A stretch of 64,000 bases of DNA from Rhynchosporium graminicola. Lineage: Eukaryota; Ascomycota; Leotiomycetes; Helotiales; Ploettnerulaceae. Of this stretch, positions 1-10,280 are shown piece after piece (within the stretch, counting starts at the first letter, position 1; each line of letters begins with the position of its first letter). The DNA is taken from NCBI GenBank assembly GCA_900074885.1, contig FJUW01000002.1:434001-498000 (forward strand). The letters run 5' to 3'. The notes under the pieces are model-generated. The model was not told the DNA's origin, ran no database searches, and was given only the letters and a program-made list of their open reading frames with translations. A program made the position numbers and the translations under genes.

Positions 1-1127
1 ACCAGAGCATAAGGTGTGCTTGGACTCTGTTGCTGGTGTAAAGCATGGAAGTTGGTCGGCAAATTATTGGCTGGCCAAGTGGTTGGGTTCGCACAGTCAA
101 ATCCAAGTGGGTAGTTGTCATGGCCATAGATGTCAACATTGCCCTCCTTGGAGCCATTTACCGAATATCCTGGTGCAAAGTATCCTTTTGGTGCTATAAA
201 ATTTCAACAAGACTTTCGAATCGTCTGATTTCGAAGGCTCGCTTACAAACATCATTGTTGATAACTAGGTAGCGGGGAAGTTAGCAATGACCGCATCAAG
301 ACTCTTTAAAGAAAAGGATAAGACATGTCTCAAGATTGACTTGTGGCATTCACAAAAAGGATCTCTGAGCTCCCTCTTTAACTTACACGGAACAGTGATC
401 CCAGCATCTCTAAGCTGCTTCTTCACATAGGCAAAGTAAATGGGGTCTGGAAATCGTTCCTTAAATTCAGCGATGGGGTTAGTGTACTCGTTCTCAGGTT
501 GCACAAGAATGACCGGACCACCATTAGTAATCTGTGCTTTAGCAATAGCTGCTCCAATACCCGCCATATAGTTATCTGTAGCAGCCAAAAAGTCCGGAGC
601 ACGAGATCTGAGCTGTCCCTTGATGCGCTGCACCCAGCCCGGGAAACCACCACCACTGACTTCAGCATTGATGTAAGGTCCTGGACGCGCTAGGAGGTAA
701 ATGCCAGCTTCTTTCGCAGCATCGAAGAATGGCTCGAAGGCGAAGATACCCTCTGCGCTGTAGACACCTGGCTTGCCTTCTAAGAGAGCCCAGTCGACGT
801 AGAATGAAATGACGTTGAACCCTAAGGCTTTGACTTTTTGGAAGACATCGAGCCAGAGACTTGGGACTGGGAGGCGGAAGGGATGAAACTCTCCACTGAA
901 GACGAAGACTCGTTCTCCATAGACCATGAGTGAGTGCTCATCGTATGTAACCTAGTACAGTTAGTCACGAGGTGTAATGCTCTGGTTGGAAAGTATCTGG
1001 TTTATGTGCTTACAATGTCTTGGAGGCCGGCACTATCTCGCTCAACTTTCATATGCTTTCCTCCAATTGTTAGAGCAGCAGCTTGTGCGGCGAGGCATAA
1101 TGCCGCGAATTCACGGAAAAGCTTCAT
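1..1127 (-). CDS. Secreted GH35 beta-galactosidase (partial, 3' part off window)
   Basis: Encodes the N-terminal part of a glycoside hydrolase family 35 beta-galactosidase, which releases terminal beta-galactose from plant cell-wall or storage glycans outside the cell. My model has exons 1014-1127, 387-951, 247-264 and 1-193. Exon 1 gives a signal peptide ([18 protein letters not shown]). Exon 2 holds the family's TIM-barrel start, including [30 protein letters not shown] and the acid/base motif ILVQPENEY. An 18-nt microexon supplies FINNDV, and exon 3 carries [15 protein letters not shown], all in frame. The nucleophile glutamate and C-terminal domains lie beyond base 1; fungal members are usually near 1000 aa. 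The start is the first ATG before the signal peptide. The family is certain; the microexon is inferred from frame and from how well the joined sequence fits the family. Confidence 0.9.
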
Positions 1128-1400
1128 CGCGAAAGGTTTGACTCGAGCTTTGTGAACATGTCTTAGATTTAACAGAAGGGCAGTGACTACTTATATATCC
1201 CTATTCAGCAGCTCCCCAGCACATTCAATTATGCGGACAATATAAAAGAATCCCATGCTGATCTCCTGCATACTCGTATGCCCGTTGACAGTCTTTTTTC
1301 CGAACGCGGGGAATCCCTGGCTGATGATGTATGCGCGCCAATCGGAATGGTAAGAGCGCATCTCGGGTTAAGAAAAATATATCCGAGGCAAGAGAAACTC
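1128..1400 (-). promoter_or_regulatory. Probable promoter of the GH35 gene
   Basis: Read on the minus strand, a TATA-like ATATATAAG lies near 1191-1199, about 65-70 bp upstream of the start codon. Two matches to the CreA carbon-repression consensus SYGGRG are present: CTGGGG near 1212-1217 on the minus strand and GCGGGG near 1305-1310 on the plus strand. I found no clear GGCTAA XlnR box close to the gene. Short motifs occur by chance, so regulation by glucose repression is only a suggestion. Confidence 0.3.
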
Positions 1401-1499
1401 GTCATAGGCATAGCTAGGTGGAGCAGTATTATACAGTGGGTGGCCATAAGTCTAAGAATTCGGCCGTTCTACATCAAAACTCATAGTCTAACAACAAAG

Positions 1500-2070
1500 C
1501 TTTAGCACGAAAATTTTTAGTCATAATACCTAGCGGTCAGGACCTAGATTAAAGTTTACTAGATCCTTTATTCTACCTCTTAACTTTGATATTATTCAGA
1601 TTTCAATAAGTATAATATAAGTATTAAGATTCTACTTTTTGAGAAATCTTGATTTAGTATCTAAATAAGCGAGAAATGAAGAACTTTTAAAGAGACTTAA
1701 CTGAACCTTTATATAATATTCGTTACAAAGACTAAAAAGTAGTAATATCTTAATATCTTGATTATAAAGTAATTCTCTATTATACTACCTTAAAACTAGG
1801 TATTTTACTCTAGAGGTAGTGTAATAAATGAAGATACTAAAGTGCGTGTTTTCCCGTTTTTTGGTGTGATTCTCGCGTTCCGCTTAGACTTATGGCCACT
1901 GATTGTAGTATCAGGAACAGGAAGAACATGTTTAGATTACTACTGCTATATTATCTAGAACTCAGTGACATCTCCCTCTCTTTAATAATATTATTCAGTC
2001 CCCTCCTTCATTGTCCCTACGTACCTAGGTACATATTTGTCTTGGCAATTATCAATCTCTTCTACTCTTC
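1500..2070. repeat. AT-rich decayed repeat sequence, no gene seen
   Basis: The stretch is strongly AT-rich and full of TA dinucleotides, unlike the flanking genes. No reading frame with recognisable content was found. It adjoins the dead transposase and is probably part of the same RIP-altered island. Confidence 0.5.
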
Positions 2071-3060
2071 TGTATAGGTACTTTTGAAAAGCAGCCTGGT
2101 TTCGAACGTTCCTTACTTTCACCCTTTGGTTAAGAATTCGCTAGACATTTTCAATAGTAAAGAGATTAGGTAATTTAGTAGGGTAACAAGATCTTAATTA
2201 TCGTTTTCAATGCTCGATTTTCTAGTTTTTCAAAGTTTTTAAGACCGATTTTGTCCCGTGTATTCCTTCATTATCCTCCTAGAAAATATACCTTTTATTC
2301 CTTGGATCCTCGAAGAAGGGCTTTATAATGAGCTCGAGAAAGAACTTGATATACTCGTCCTTATTAACATCTCGAGGCAGGAAGACTAGCTTAGATTGAA
2401 ATTCCACTTAACTATAGCTATACTAATCCATAAGACCTTTTGAACTATTAGCCGTTTATATATCTTATCAAGGCTGTTTCGATGAAGTTTTCCCTTTCGA
2501 ATTTCGTCCTTAACGGCGCTAGACTATCCTTTTCCTTCGTTGTAAAATTGTCAGTGAAAAGTGCAAGGTATCCGAATAAAGGACCTTCTTATAGTTCTCC
2601 TGCTATTACCTAAAGGTACCTTGAATGGGTTCTTCTCTTGCTTTTTTATATTGCCCTTAGTCAGGTATTTATCTTTAGTAGCCTAAAAGAATATTTTTAC
2701 TTTGCGCTTGAAAGATATGAAAAGTATTCAAGGGACGTAGTCTAATATATACTAGTTGATAAGCTCTTCGGTAGTCATAAAACCGCGTCCTTAGCAGCTG
2801 TCTATATTAGCTTTGATCTTGAGAAAAATTTCTCGAGATAACAGTTTCTCGAAATAACTTATATCAGGGTGCTGTCATAGGGCGATTAGTTCGAAGGAGG
2901 GTTTAACTAATGCGGTATTTCTGTAAGGTTCGAGATCGTAGTAACTAATAACTTTGTGATAGATTAGCGGTTATTAATCTCCTTATGCGTCGGAGTAGTA
3001 TATACTCCTTTCGAGCGGGTTGTTGAAGAGGTTTGGCATCGAAGGAGAAGAAGGAGGAGA
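2070..3060 (-). mobile_element. RIP-degraded Tc1/mariner-type transposase remnant
   Basis: On the minus strand the bases around 2100-2420 translate into a broken but recognisable DDE transposase of the Tc1/mariner superfamily. Visible pieces are VFLPRDVNKDEYIKFFLEL near 2320-2390, EDNEGIHGTKS near 2245-2278 (second Asp block) and TIENV followed by RILNQRV near 2115-2160 (third acidic residue). Stops sit where Trp or Gln codons are expected, for example IENV-stop-RIL for the family's IENVWRIL; this is what RIP C-to-T and G-to-A changes produce. Upstream sequence to about 3060 is equally AT-rich and probably holds the N-terminal part, but I could not read it. I did not identify terminal inverted repeats or the exact ends. 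It is non-functional. Confidence 0.75.
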
Positions 3061-3243
3061 GGAGGAGAGGAGGGTGATACTGGCGTCACTAATAAAGGAT
3101 GACTTATAATCCTGGGTTTGATTATGTCTTAAGATTCCTCCACTTTGTGTAGAAAACAGATTAGGAGAAAGAGAAATAAGGGACGCGACTAAAACACGGG
3201 CCGCCTCGCTTCGCTTGTCACGAATTTCTCCTGCCTCGATTCA

Positions 3244-3647
3244 TCGGAATCGATTATTTCGTCATGAGGCCACAAGTCATACATAAATACCATACCAAGA
3301 GCCACGCATGCCGCTTTTTCTCACTTAACAATTGACTTAGTGAAATCGTACGATAGTAGATCTAGAGAGTAGTTCTAGCACTTCTATAACAGCGAAGCTA
3401 TGCCCTAAGAATAATTCGAAAAGAGGATTCTTATCAGGCTAGTCTAAGATTAATTATAGACTAGCCTATTGACTATTTTAATTGCGTATAAGGTAGCACT
3501 TTAAAACATTAAAATAGGTATAAGAGGGTGTAACCTTGCTTAATTCATTGAGATAAAGTAACATGCCCGAGCGTCTTATGCCTGATACAGGGTTAGATTT
3601 AGGTGTGTGTGTGCCTTGTGGCCTCTTGACGAAATAATCGATTCCGA
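3244..3647. mobile_element. 404-bp foldback/MITE-like element
   Basis: Two inverted copies of a 33-bp sequence bound this segment: 3244-3276 and 3615-3647 match at 32 of 33 positions in opposite orientation (outer end TCGGAATC). Both are followed outward by the 4-bp direct repeat TTCA (3240-3243 and 3648-3651), which fits a target-site duplication. Almost exactly in the middle is a perfect hairpin with 11-bp arms (AGGCTAGTCTA at 3436-3446, TAGACTAGCCT at 3457-3467) and a 10-base loop. No coding capacity is seen. The structure is that of a non-autonomous DNA transposon; its superfamily is unknown, and a 4-bp TTCA duplication does not match the TA of Tc1/mariner. Confidence 0.7.
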
Positions 3648-3651
3648 TTCA

Positions 3652-4197
3652 TCATCGTCATCTCAAGCCCAGTATCTTCTACTGACGCTATCTGGGTGAC
3701 CAGTTCTTCTGAACCGCTTTCTCGTGATACTGGTGTTGGGTCAGGCGACTTTATTTGTCCCTATATACAAGCAAGTGTAAGCGGGCTCGCTAAATTCAAG
3801 GCGCTAGGGTTCAAAAACAACAAAGACCACGACCTCATTTTGCAAGTCAAGGAGGCCTTCCGACGTTAAAACATAAGATTGGCTTACACAATCACACCAT
3901 ATAAGCTCATTTTAATTGACCATCGCTGTGTCAAGCCCAAAGACTAAAATTGAATTAATCCATTGCTTCATTACAAAGTACCTAAAAGACACTAATTGTA
4001 TAAAATCCTAAAAGTGACAAAAGAAATTACCAAGCCCGAATTCTCGTTCCGTCCCAGCCACTCAGCTGACAAGTCATACGTAAGAATTAAGTTGTGGAAA
4101 TCCTGCTCAGGAACTGAATAAAATGTTTGGCCTCTTTTGCCCCACTTGTCAGCCATCCAGATCAGCTCGGCTTCAAAGCACCATCACAACAAACGAA
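3652..4197. other. Intergenic, downstream of the orphan gene
   Basis: The base composition returns toward that of the coding regions. The segment probably includes the 3' untranslated region of the gene ending at 4198. No gene, RNA or clear repeat seen. Confidence 0.4.
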
Positions 4198-7100
4198 CTA
4201 AATATCAAGAAATATTTCTTCTTGACCTTCCCGTCTGATCTCTCTGGGTTTGGTAGCGCCTAAATCCACTCGTGCCGGACGATTTCTTTCAAGCAACCGA
4301 GCCGCAAGTTCGAAGTCTTCGGCATCTTTGATACGCTGCCCTATAGCACCCTTCTTTGCCAGCTGGACGTTGATATTCTCTCTGTAACCAGCCTCCAAGC
4401 TTCTAACGATCGCTGTTCGATTGTCCTTTTGGGCTTGGGCGGCGTTGGCTGGAAGAGGAGGAGGAAATTTGGGGATTGGCACATCGTCGTTGACATCTTC
4501 CAGGCGAATGCTATTTGACTTCCTGTCGAGATAAGCCTGGATGTCTTGATAGCCTTCTGTGTTGACGATTTGCAATTGGGTTTTTCTCTCGGAGACCGCT
4601 CGTCTCCGGAGATTTCTTTGGACGGCCATCCTCAAATATCCCCTGTACTCCCCCAGTCTGTTCGTGAGAACGCTCGAAAGAGGTGTATCAGATGGCCGCG
4701 GTAAAGTCTCGGCCGTTCTGATTCCAGTTGAGCCCAGTGGTGTGGGTTGCACTTTTGTAGGCAAAGTAACGTCGGTATCGTTCTTCAACATCAACCTGAT
4801 GTACTCTTCCTTTGAGACATGGCTTTGGGTCTGAAGGAAAGTATTGACAGTTTGGCCAGCTTGTTCGGCTCGTATGATAATGTTTGCCTCGAGATCAGCT
4901 CTTCGCTTTACCAAAGTGGCATTGATGTCCGCTAGGATAGCCAGCTGCTCGTTGTAAGTTTCCTGGCTTGGCATGATACTCGGGGGTGCGGTGCTGACAG
5001 AATGAACTCCGGGAGGAGCTTGGCTACCAGTGCTGCTGGTCAGGTTGTTGACATTTTGAAAGGGAGGGCGATGACTAGAAACCGCATTGAAATGCAGTAG
5101 GGGAGACACTTGTAAATTGGTAGTTGTAGAAAGAGCAGCTGACAATTTGGCTTTCTGTACTTCAAGCATTGCAAGTAGTCGGTGCTTCCTAGCCAGGTTC
5201 CTTTCCCTAAGAGACTTGTCTGCCGGTGTCACTTTCGAGGTCGCAGCTACTGACTCATCTACTATTTTTTTCTCAACTACCGCCCTTTTAGCTGCTTCAT
5301 CTTGAAAAGCTTTTAGCTGTCTCAAACGAAGTGCTTCTGTATCTGCGTTGAACCTTATCAGTGCAGTCGCTTTTCTTCTCTCATTTTCTGCCGCCTTCGC
5401 ATTTGTTTTCCATGACGCGTATACCTGATCGATACCAGGAGGCAGATCTTCATTTCGGATCGGGACTCGTCCCTTCGCAGCTCGTTGCTGGAGCTTAAAC
5501 GCAACACCTCGCTCCTTTCTTCTCGACGCTTTGAGATGTTCATCAATTACAGTTTGCAGAGTCGGTAGACTTTCGGTGAACGGTCTGCCAGCTGCGGGTG
5601 CCGCGAGCTTTCTGTCATTGTATGCTGCAAAAGCCTGCTCCAGGTTGATCCTAATAGCTGTGTCAAATGACTGAACGGAGGAGTCCACTGGTCGTGATAC
5701 ATTATTGCTCTGCCGGTTTGCTAGGTCCAGGTTCACTCTCTCGAGGTTGCTCTCAGCTTCTCGTTCTTCGCGGACCAAGTCAGCCATTGTTCGCTTAAAA
5801 GGATAGCCGCCTTGAAGTTCCGAATCTGCGGCTCTCTTCCTCCCAATCTCTATATTCGCTTGCTTTTCCCTTTCCGCTCGATCGGCTTTGGACTTTGCTA
5901 AATTATTCATCAACTTTCGTTGCTCTCCTTTGGCTATCGGTAATCGGGCCTCCCAGACGCCAATTGCTTGTTGCTGTGCCACGATTTCTGGACGAACGAA
6001 CGGACGCTTAGCACCTGGGAAAAACCCCATCCCAATGTCGAGAGGCTCTATGAAGTTATTGGTCTTGGCAGCCTCGATCACCCTGAATAATGGCTCTGCC
6101 TTCGTGTGCAGCCACATCAACTCGTCCGTATCAGTAGGAAAGCTCTCGGGCTGCACAACATCTCTGCCAGTGGGAACACCCGTCGCCTCATACGTCTCTA
6201 AGGTGATAAGGGTAGATTTACCTAAGTCCCAAGCGTTAGCATTACTTGCTTTAAGACTGTAAAGAAGATGTAACTTACTGCTATCAGGATGATCAGCATC
6301 ACTTTTCGGGTCCTCTTCCGACGCTACCACAGCTTTCTTCCAGTCTTCCCACTGTTTGTCATCCTCCCATTCATTCCCAGAGAATTCCTTGGTGATTCGC
6401 TCTCTAATCTTGTAGTCCCATTCTTGCCCAGCCGTAAGAGCAACCGTACTGAACTCGTTATCCCGGCTTCTCAATGACCTCCAAGCACTTTCGTGGTTGA
6501 GACCTGGATTGCCTCCCAGATGATTCCTACCATTTGGACCCCACCAGAAAGAAATTTGGCCACCGGGAGTCTCGATGATAGCAAATTCTGGCAGAGGACC
6601 TGCGATCTGATTTATCTTGATCTCCTTGCCATTGATGAGCAGAGTCCCGCCATGAAGATTAGTGACATAATATTTCCATCGTCCGTAATCGTCGTCTTCT
6701 AATTCTTCCCGCCAGATGGTATCATCAACAAGCAGCAAGTCTTCGTGGCCCTCGCCTTTGTCGCTCTGTGCAGGAGGATATCTTCTGACCGGAACTTCCC
6801 TCTTCTGCTTTTGCTCAGCTGTCACTTTCCATGGGTCATAAGGCGATAAGTCGTCTTCAAAAGCCGTTACATGGTCGTATTTGCCCTCGGGAATGTGCCA
6901 TGGATATCGGACTAGTGTTTCATTATCCTCCAGTACAGGCATCGCAAATTGCCTTGCAGGATAATTCTTATCACTCCGTCGTGCGACCCGTCGAATATTG
7001 AGAGGGAAACAATCATGCCGATGTTTGCGGGCCTCGTCGCGAAAGAAATCACCATAGAGAAGGCTCATGCGGTCAGCTCGCTCATCCTCGCTATCCTCGT

Positions 7101-8719
7101 TTTCAAGTGGCTTGACCGGCATGTTGAAGATCGTGCCGGTAACTCCATCCCACATTTTCTTCTTACGGAATACATCTGGGAGGTTTCTCGAGCCTTGTGA
7201 GATTTTGAAGTGTTCTGTTACACTTCGCAAGACCTGATTCTGCTGTTAGATAGGCACATAAGATATGTTTGATTACACGTACCGGATACGGGCTACGCCC
7301 ACAATCCACACCTCCATCGAATTCAAGACCATTCTCCGCGGCGACAACTTCGAACGGTTCATCCATCTCAATTCTTAGAGTCATTTCGCCCACCCGGCAT
7401 GGTCGCCAGACGGTGTTCTGTATGACATCTAGCCACTTTGATTCTACATCGTCCTCGTCAGCTTCCTCGGGTTCGGGGTATGGGTCGATGGATTTCATGG
7501 GGAAAAATCCTCCGCTAAAGCCGTCGGCTCTTTCAACTTTGTCTGCTTGTTTGTAAAAGATCGCGGGCTCTTCATCGACGACAGGAAGTTCACCGAAGCG
7601 ATCGTCCAGATCGTAATCCGCGTCCATATCAACATCTGGGATGTCCATCTCGACCCATCCCAGAAGCAGGCCTTCGCCTTCCTCCAAAGTTTCTATCACT
7701 ATATCTTCAAATTCGATGACTGCTACTGTTTCATCCACTGTCAATGTTCTCGTCCCGTCTAAGCATGGTTCGGTAACAGGATACCACATTTTTGGTCTCT
7801 GAGAGATGAAAACAGGAGGATCTGTTCTCTCTCCGCCGGGTAAGATACCGTAAGAAACCAAGTTTTGGTTGACCTCTTCATACGACATAAGGTTTGGCGA
7901 GACTTTGTCCCCAACTATATCGACGCAGCCGAATTTCATGACTTGACGTTCTTCCAGCGTGTATTCGATAATGGTCTCGGTCGACCCCGGGAATTGACTG
8001 CGTTCAGGAAGAAGAAGATTGTCTTTAACGCTGTTGATAACGTCAGTCCACCTTCTGAGTGGCGTCGTGTACTTTGGCACCACTCGCTCCACCCGGACGA
8101 TTTCAGTGACGAAACGATCACCATAGACTGGAACGACTTCCCCCTTCCGTCTGTGCTCCCTCGTGCTGCCAGGCTTCGGGCGACTTTCCATTTTTGGGAC
8201 AACGATTGTTCCGGCTGGTCGGGTTTCGGTAGTCTGCCTATAGAACTTGCCTGGTCCTGCTTCGGGTTGAGTTGCAGAAAAGATCGTAGCTGGGCCGATC
8301 GCAGTGTTATGTCCAGGTCGATGGCGGGTTCTGATTCTCCGTATCTGTTCATCTTTTCGTCGTGAATCCCTCGCCTCTTCCATCTCCTTCTTGAGTCTCT
8401 CATACTCCTCTCTGATCCAAATCGGAGATACACGTCCCTCGATGTAATGGTTATTCCAGAGATCCCACGCTCTTTTCCAGCTCCTCCAGACTTCAGCCCC
8501 TCGGGCATGACCCGCACTGGAGCCATCACCGACCAAGAAATCTCTCAATTTCTCTACCGTATTTGGAGCAAGATGCGGTGCTAGAGGCGACGGGATCAAG
8601 GTTTGGGGGATGTCGATTATCTGTGGAGCCCCATATTGCTTGACCTGCGCCGCGACACCAGGCGCATCTAGAAAGGTTGAGAAGTCAAAGACCGCTGGAG
8701 GCGGCCGGTGTTGGGACAT
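4198..8719 (-). CDS. Large uncharacterised protein, 1490 aa, coiled-coil-rich C-terminal half
   Basis: Two long reading frames join across one short intron. Exon 1 is 7283-8719 (479 codons) and exon 2 is 4198-7233, with a GTACGT donor at 7282 and a CAG acceptor ending at 7234. I do not recognise any domain. The first half is acidic and hydrophilic, with strongly acidic blocks around residues 350-440 (DMDADYDLDD, EEADEDDVE). A compact central part near residues 690-770 contains WKYYVTNLHGGTLLINGKEI and FWWGPNGRNHLGGNPG, perhaps a folded beta-rich domain. From about residue 900 onward it is rich in Lys, Arg, Glu and Ala and likely forms long helices or coiled coils. No signal peptide or membrane segment is visible. 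The start at 8719 is the first ATG of the open frame. Codon use looks like a normal expressed gene, so an orphan of restricted taxonomic range is likely. Confidence 0.8.
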
Positions 8720-9275
8720 TTCAAATTATTGTCGCAATGGTATCATGAGAAATAAATGGTAGCGCGTTGAAATTGGCTTCTGAAGTATACTTGAACGGGC
8801 TACCAACCATGTAAAATACTGAAGAACACAAGGCGCTGTTTGTGTTTGGAAAAGATGCATTGAGATTGAAACAAAGAGGGTGTGCGAGGTGTTTATGTTT
8901 GCCTGGCATACGTGAGGAATGAATAATCCAAATGCGGAATGCCAACACGGGATGAATCAAATGTCACCCTCCCCTCCTTTTCAACTATGATTTGAGCACC
9001 TCGGGAATTTTCTGGAGGGTATCTTTGGATATGACAGAAAGAAGGGAGTAAATTAACGCATAGAATGGCTGATTGTGCTCACTGAGCTCATCGCTCGGTG
9101 AGCTTTGTTTGTGAAGCAAGCAAGCGAAAAAGGTAGACAACAATTGGTTACGACGACAACCCCGTATCTCAGGAATGAAGCCTGTTTCGTTTAATTTGTT
9201 CATAATGTGGCTGTTATTGCTCCCTCCGTCATCGTGCCAGAAGCCACCCATTGGCTCAGTGCACCTCTGTAGGCG
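8720..9275. other. Intergenic between the orphan gene and the bZIP gene
   Basis: This is the promoter side of the 1490-aa gene and the 3' side of the bZIP gene, both on the minus strand. Short minus-strand frames at 8721-8960 and 8985-9251 have no coding character. No repeat or RNA gene seen. Confidence 0.4.
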
Positions 9276-10280
9276 TTATAAACCTACACCAGAGTACCGG
9301 TCCATTACATTGAAAACCAGTTGATTATCAACTTCACAATCCATGCCAGGTCCGCAACCAAGGTCTGCCCGAACGGCTGAGGAATCACTCATACCTGCCA
9401 TTGTGGTAATCATGTCAGCTGCATAGTTACAATTATTGACGTTCGGACTCGATGTCGTGGGCACGTATATTGATGGCTGCTGAACATTCGAGTATTGGGT
9501 TCTTGAGAGGACAGAATATGCCTGATTCGGGAGCATAAATTGGTTATCATGGTCGAACATCGGGTTATTTTGGCTTCCAACAGATCTCGGGCTGAGGGGT
9601 TTGGACTGTGCTGGTGCAATTCTCTGATGATTAGACAGTCCCTGACTAGTCGTGGGTTCCAGATTGGCGCTGCTCGTCGTATTGCCAGCTTGTGGGATTA
9701 TCGGACGCCGTAGACCACTTGGATCTTGAAATGGTTCCCAAATAGGGTGCGTGGTCATGGTACTGCTAGGAGCATCTCTTTCGTACGATTGGCCGCATGC
9801 CGCTGGAGATTCGTTCCCATCCGTGCAGCAAGGCTTGCGTGTTGAGAGTAAATGCTCTAGAACTTGTGCTGCCTCACCGTGGCTTGCCTGTTGGTATCCA
9901 GGCGACGAATCTCCTGCTGTCGAGGTTTTTAGGTATGACTCGACCCCCTCGTCCGTCACGCCATTGTGGGATAACAGCGTTCGTAATCTCTTGTTCTCCT
10001 CCGCGACTCTTCGTGCGGCGGTCTGAATCTCACTCGAGGCCTCGACGCCCTGCAGCTCACATTGACGCAGCCTGGACTCGAGTTCCTGGAGGTATTCCTT
10101 CCTTCGTGCGCGACTCCGTCTCTGGTTGTCGCGGATTCGAGCGAGGTTTGCTTTATCCTGTGATTGCATTGTCAGAGTGTTACCTGACCGTAATCTAACC
10201 GGGTTGTGGTTCTTCCTAGCCAAGACATTGGAAGACCGGGGAATGGAAGCGAAGTCTTTACATACAGATGCGGTAGACAT
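9276..10280 (-). CDS. bZIP transcription factor
   Basis: Encodes a 334-aa nuclear DNA-binding protein. The basic region spans about residues 46-61 (ARIRDNQRRSRARRKE) and carries the bZIP signature N-x7-R (Asn52, Arg60). It runs into a short leucine-zipper-like helix, LQELESRLRQCE, with a second coiled segment EENKRLRTLLSHNGV. Further on, a cysteine-containing block follows (VLEHLLSTRKPCCTDG, roughly residues 150-165), a combination I have seen in a broad group of filamentous-fungal bZIP regulators. The rest is Ser/Thr/Pro/Gln-rich and probably disordered or activating. I chose the ATG at 10280; the frame extends only to a GTG at 10292. Single exon. Target genes are unknown; the neighbours do not form a pathway. 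Confidence 0.85.
   Translation of the reverse strand: MSTASVCKDFASIPRSSNVLARKNHNPVRLRSGNTLTMQSQDKANLARIRDNQRRSRARRKEYLQELESRLRQCELQGVEASSEIQTAARRVAEENKRLRTLLSHNGVTDEGVESYLKTSTAGDSSPGYQQASHGEAAQVLEHLLSTRKPCCTDGNESPAACGQSYERDAPSSTMTTHPIWEPFQDPSGLRRPIIPQAGNTTSSANLEPTTSQGLSNHQRIAPAQSKPLSPRSVGSQNNPMFDHDNQFMLPNQAYSVLSRTQYSNVQQPSIYVPTTSSPNVNNCNYAADMITTMAGMSDSSAVRADLGCGPGMDCEVDNQLVFNVMDRYSGVGL

Noticed and set aside
5087..6702. Plus-strand frames opposite the 1490-aa gene
   Set aside because: Antisense shadows of a long coding frame, with no recognisable content of their own.
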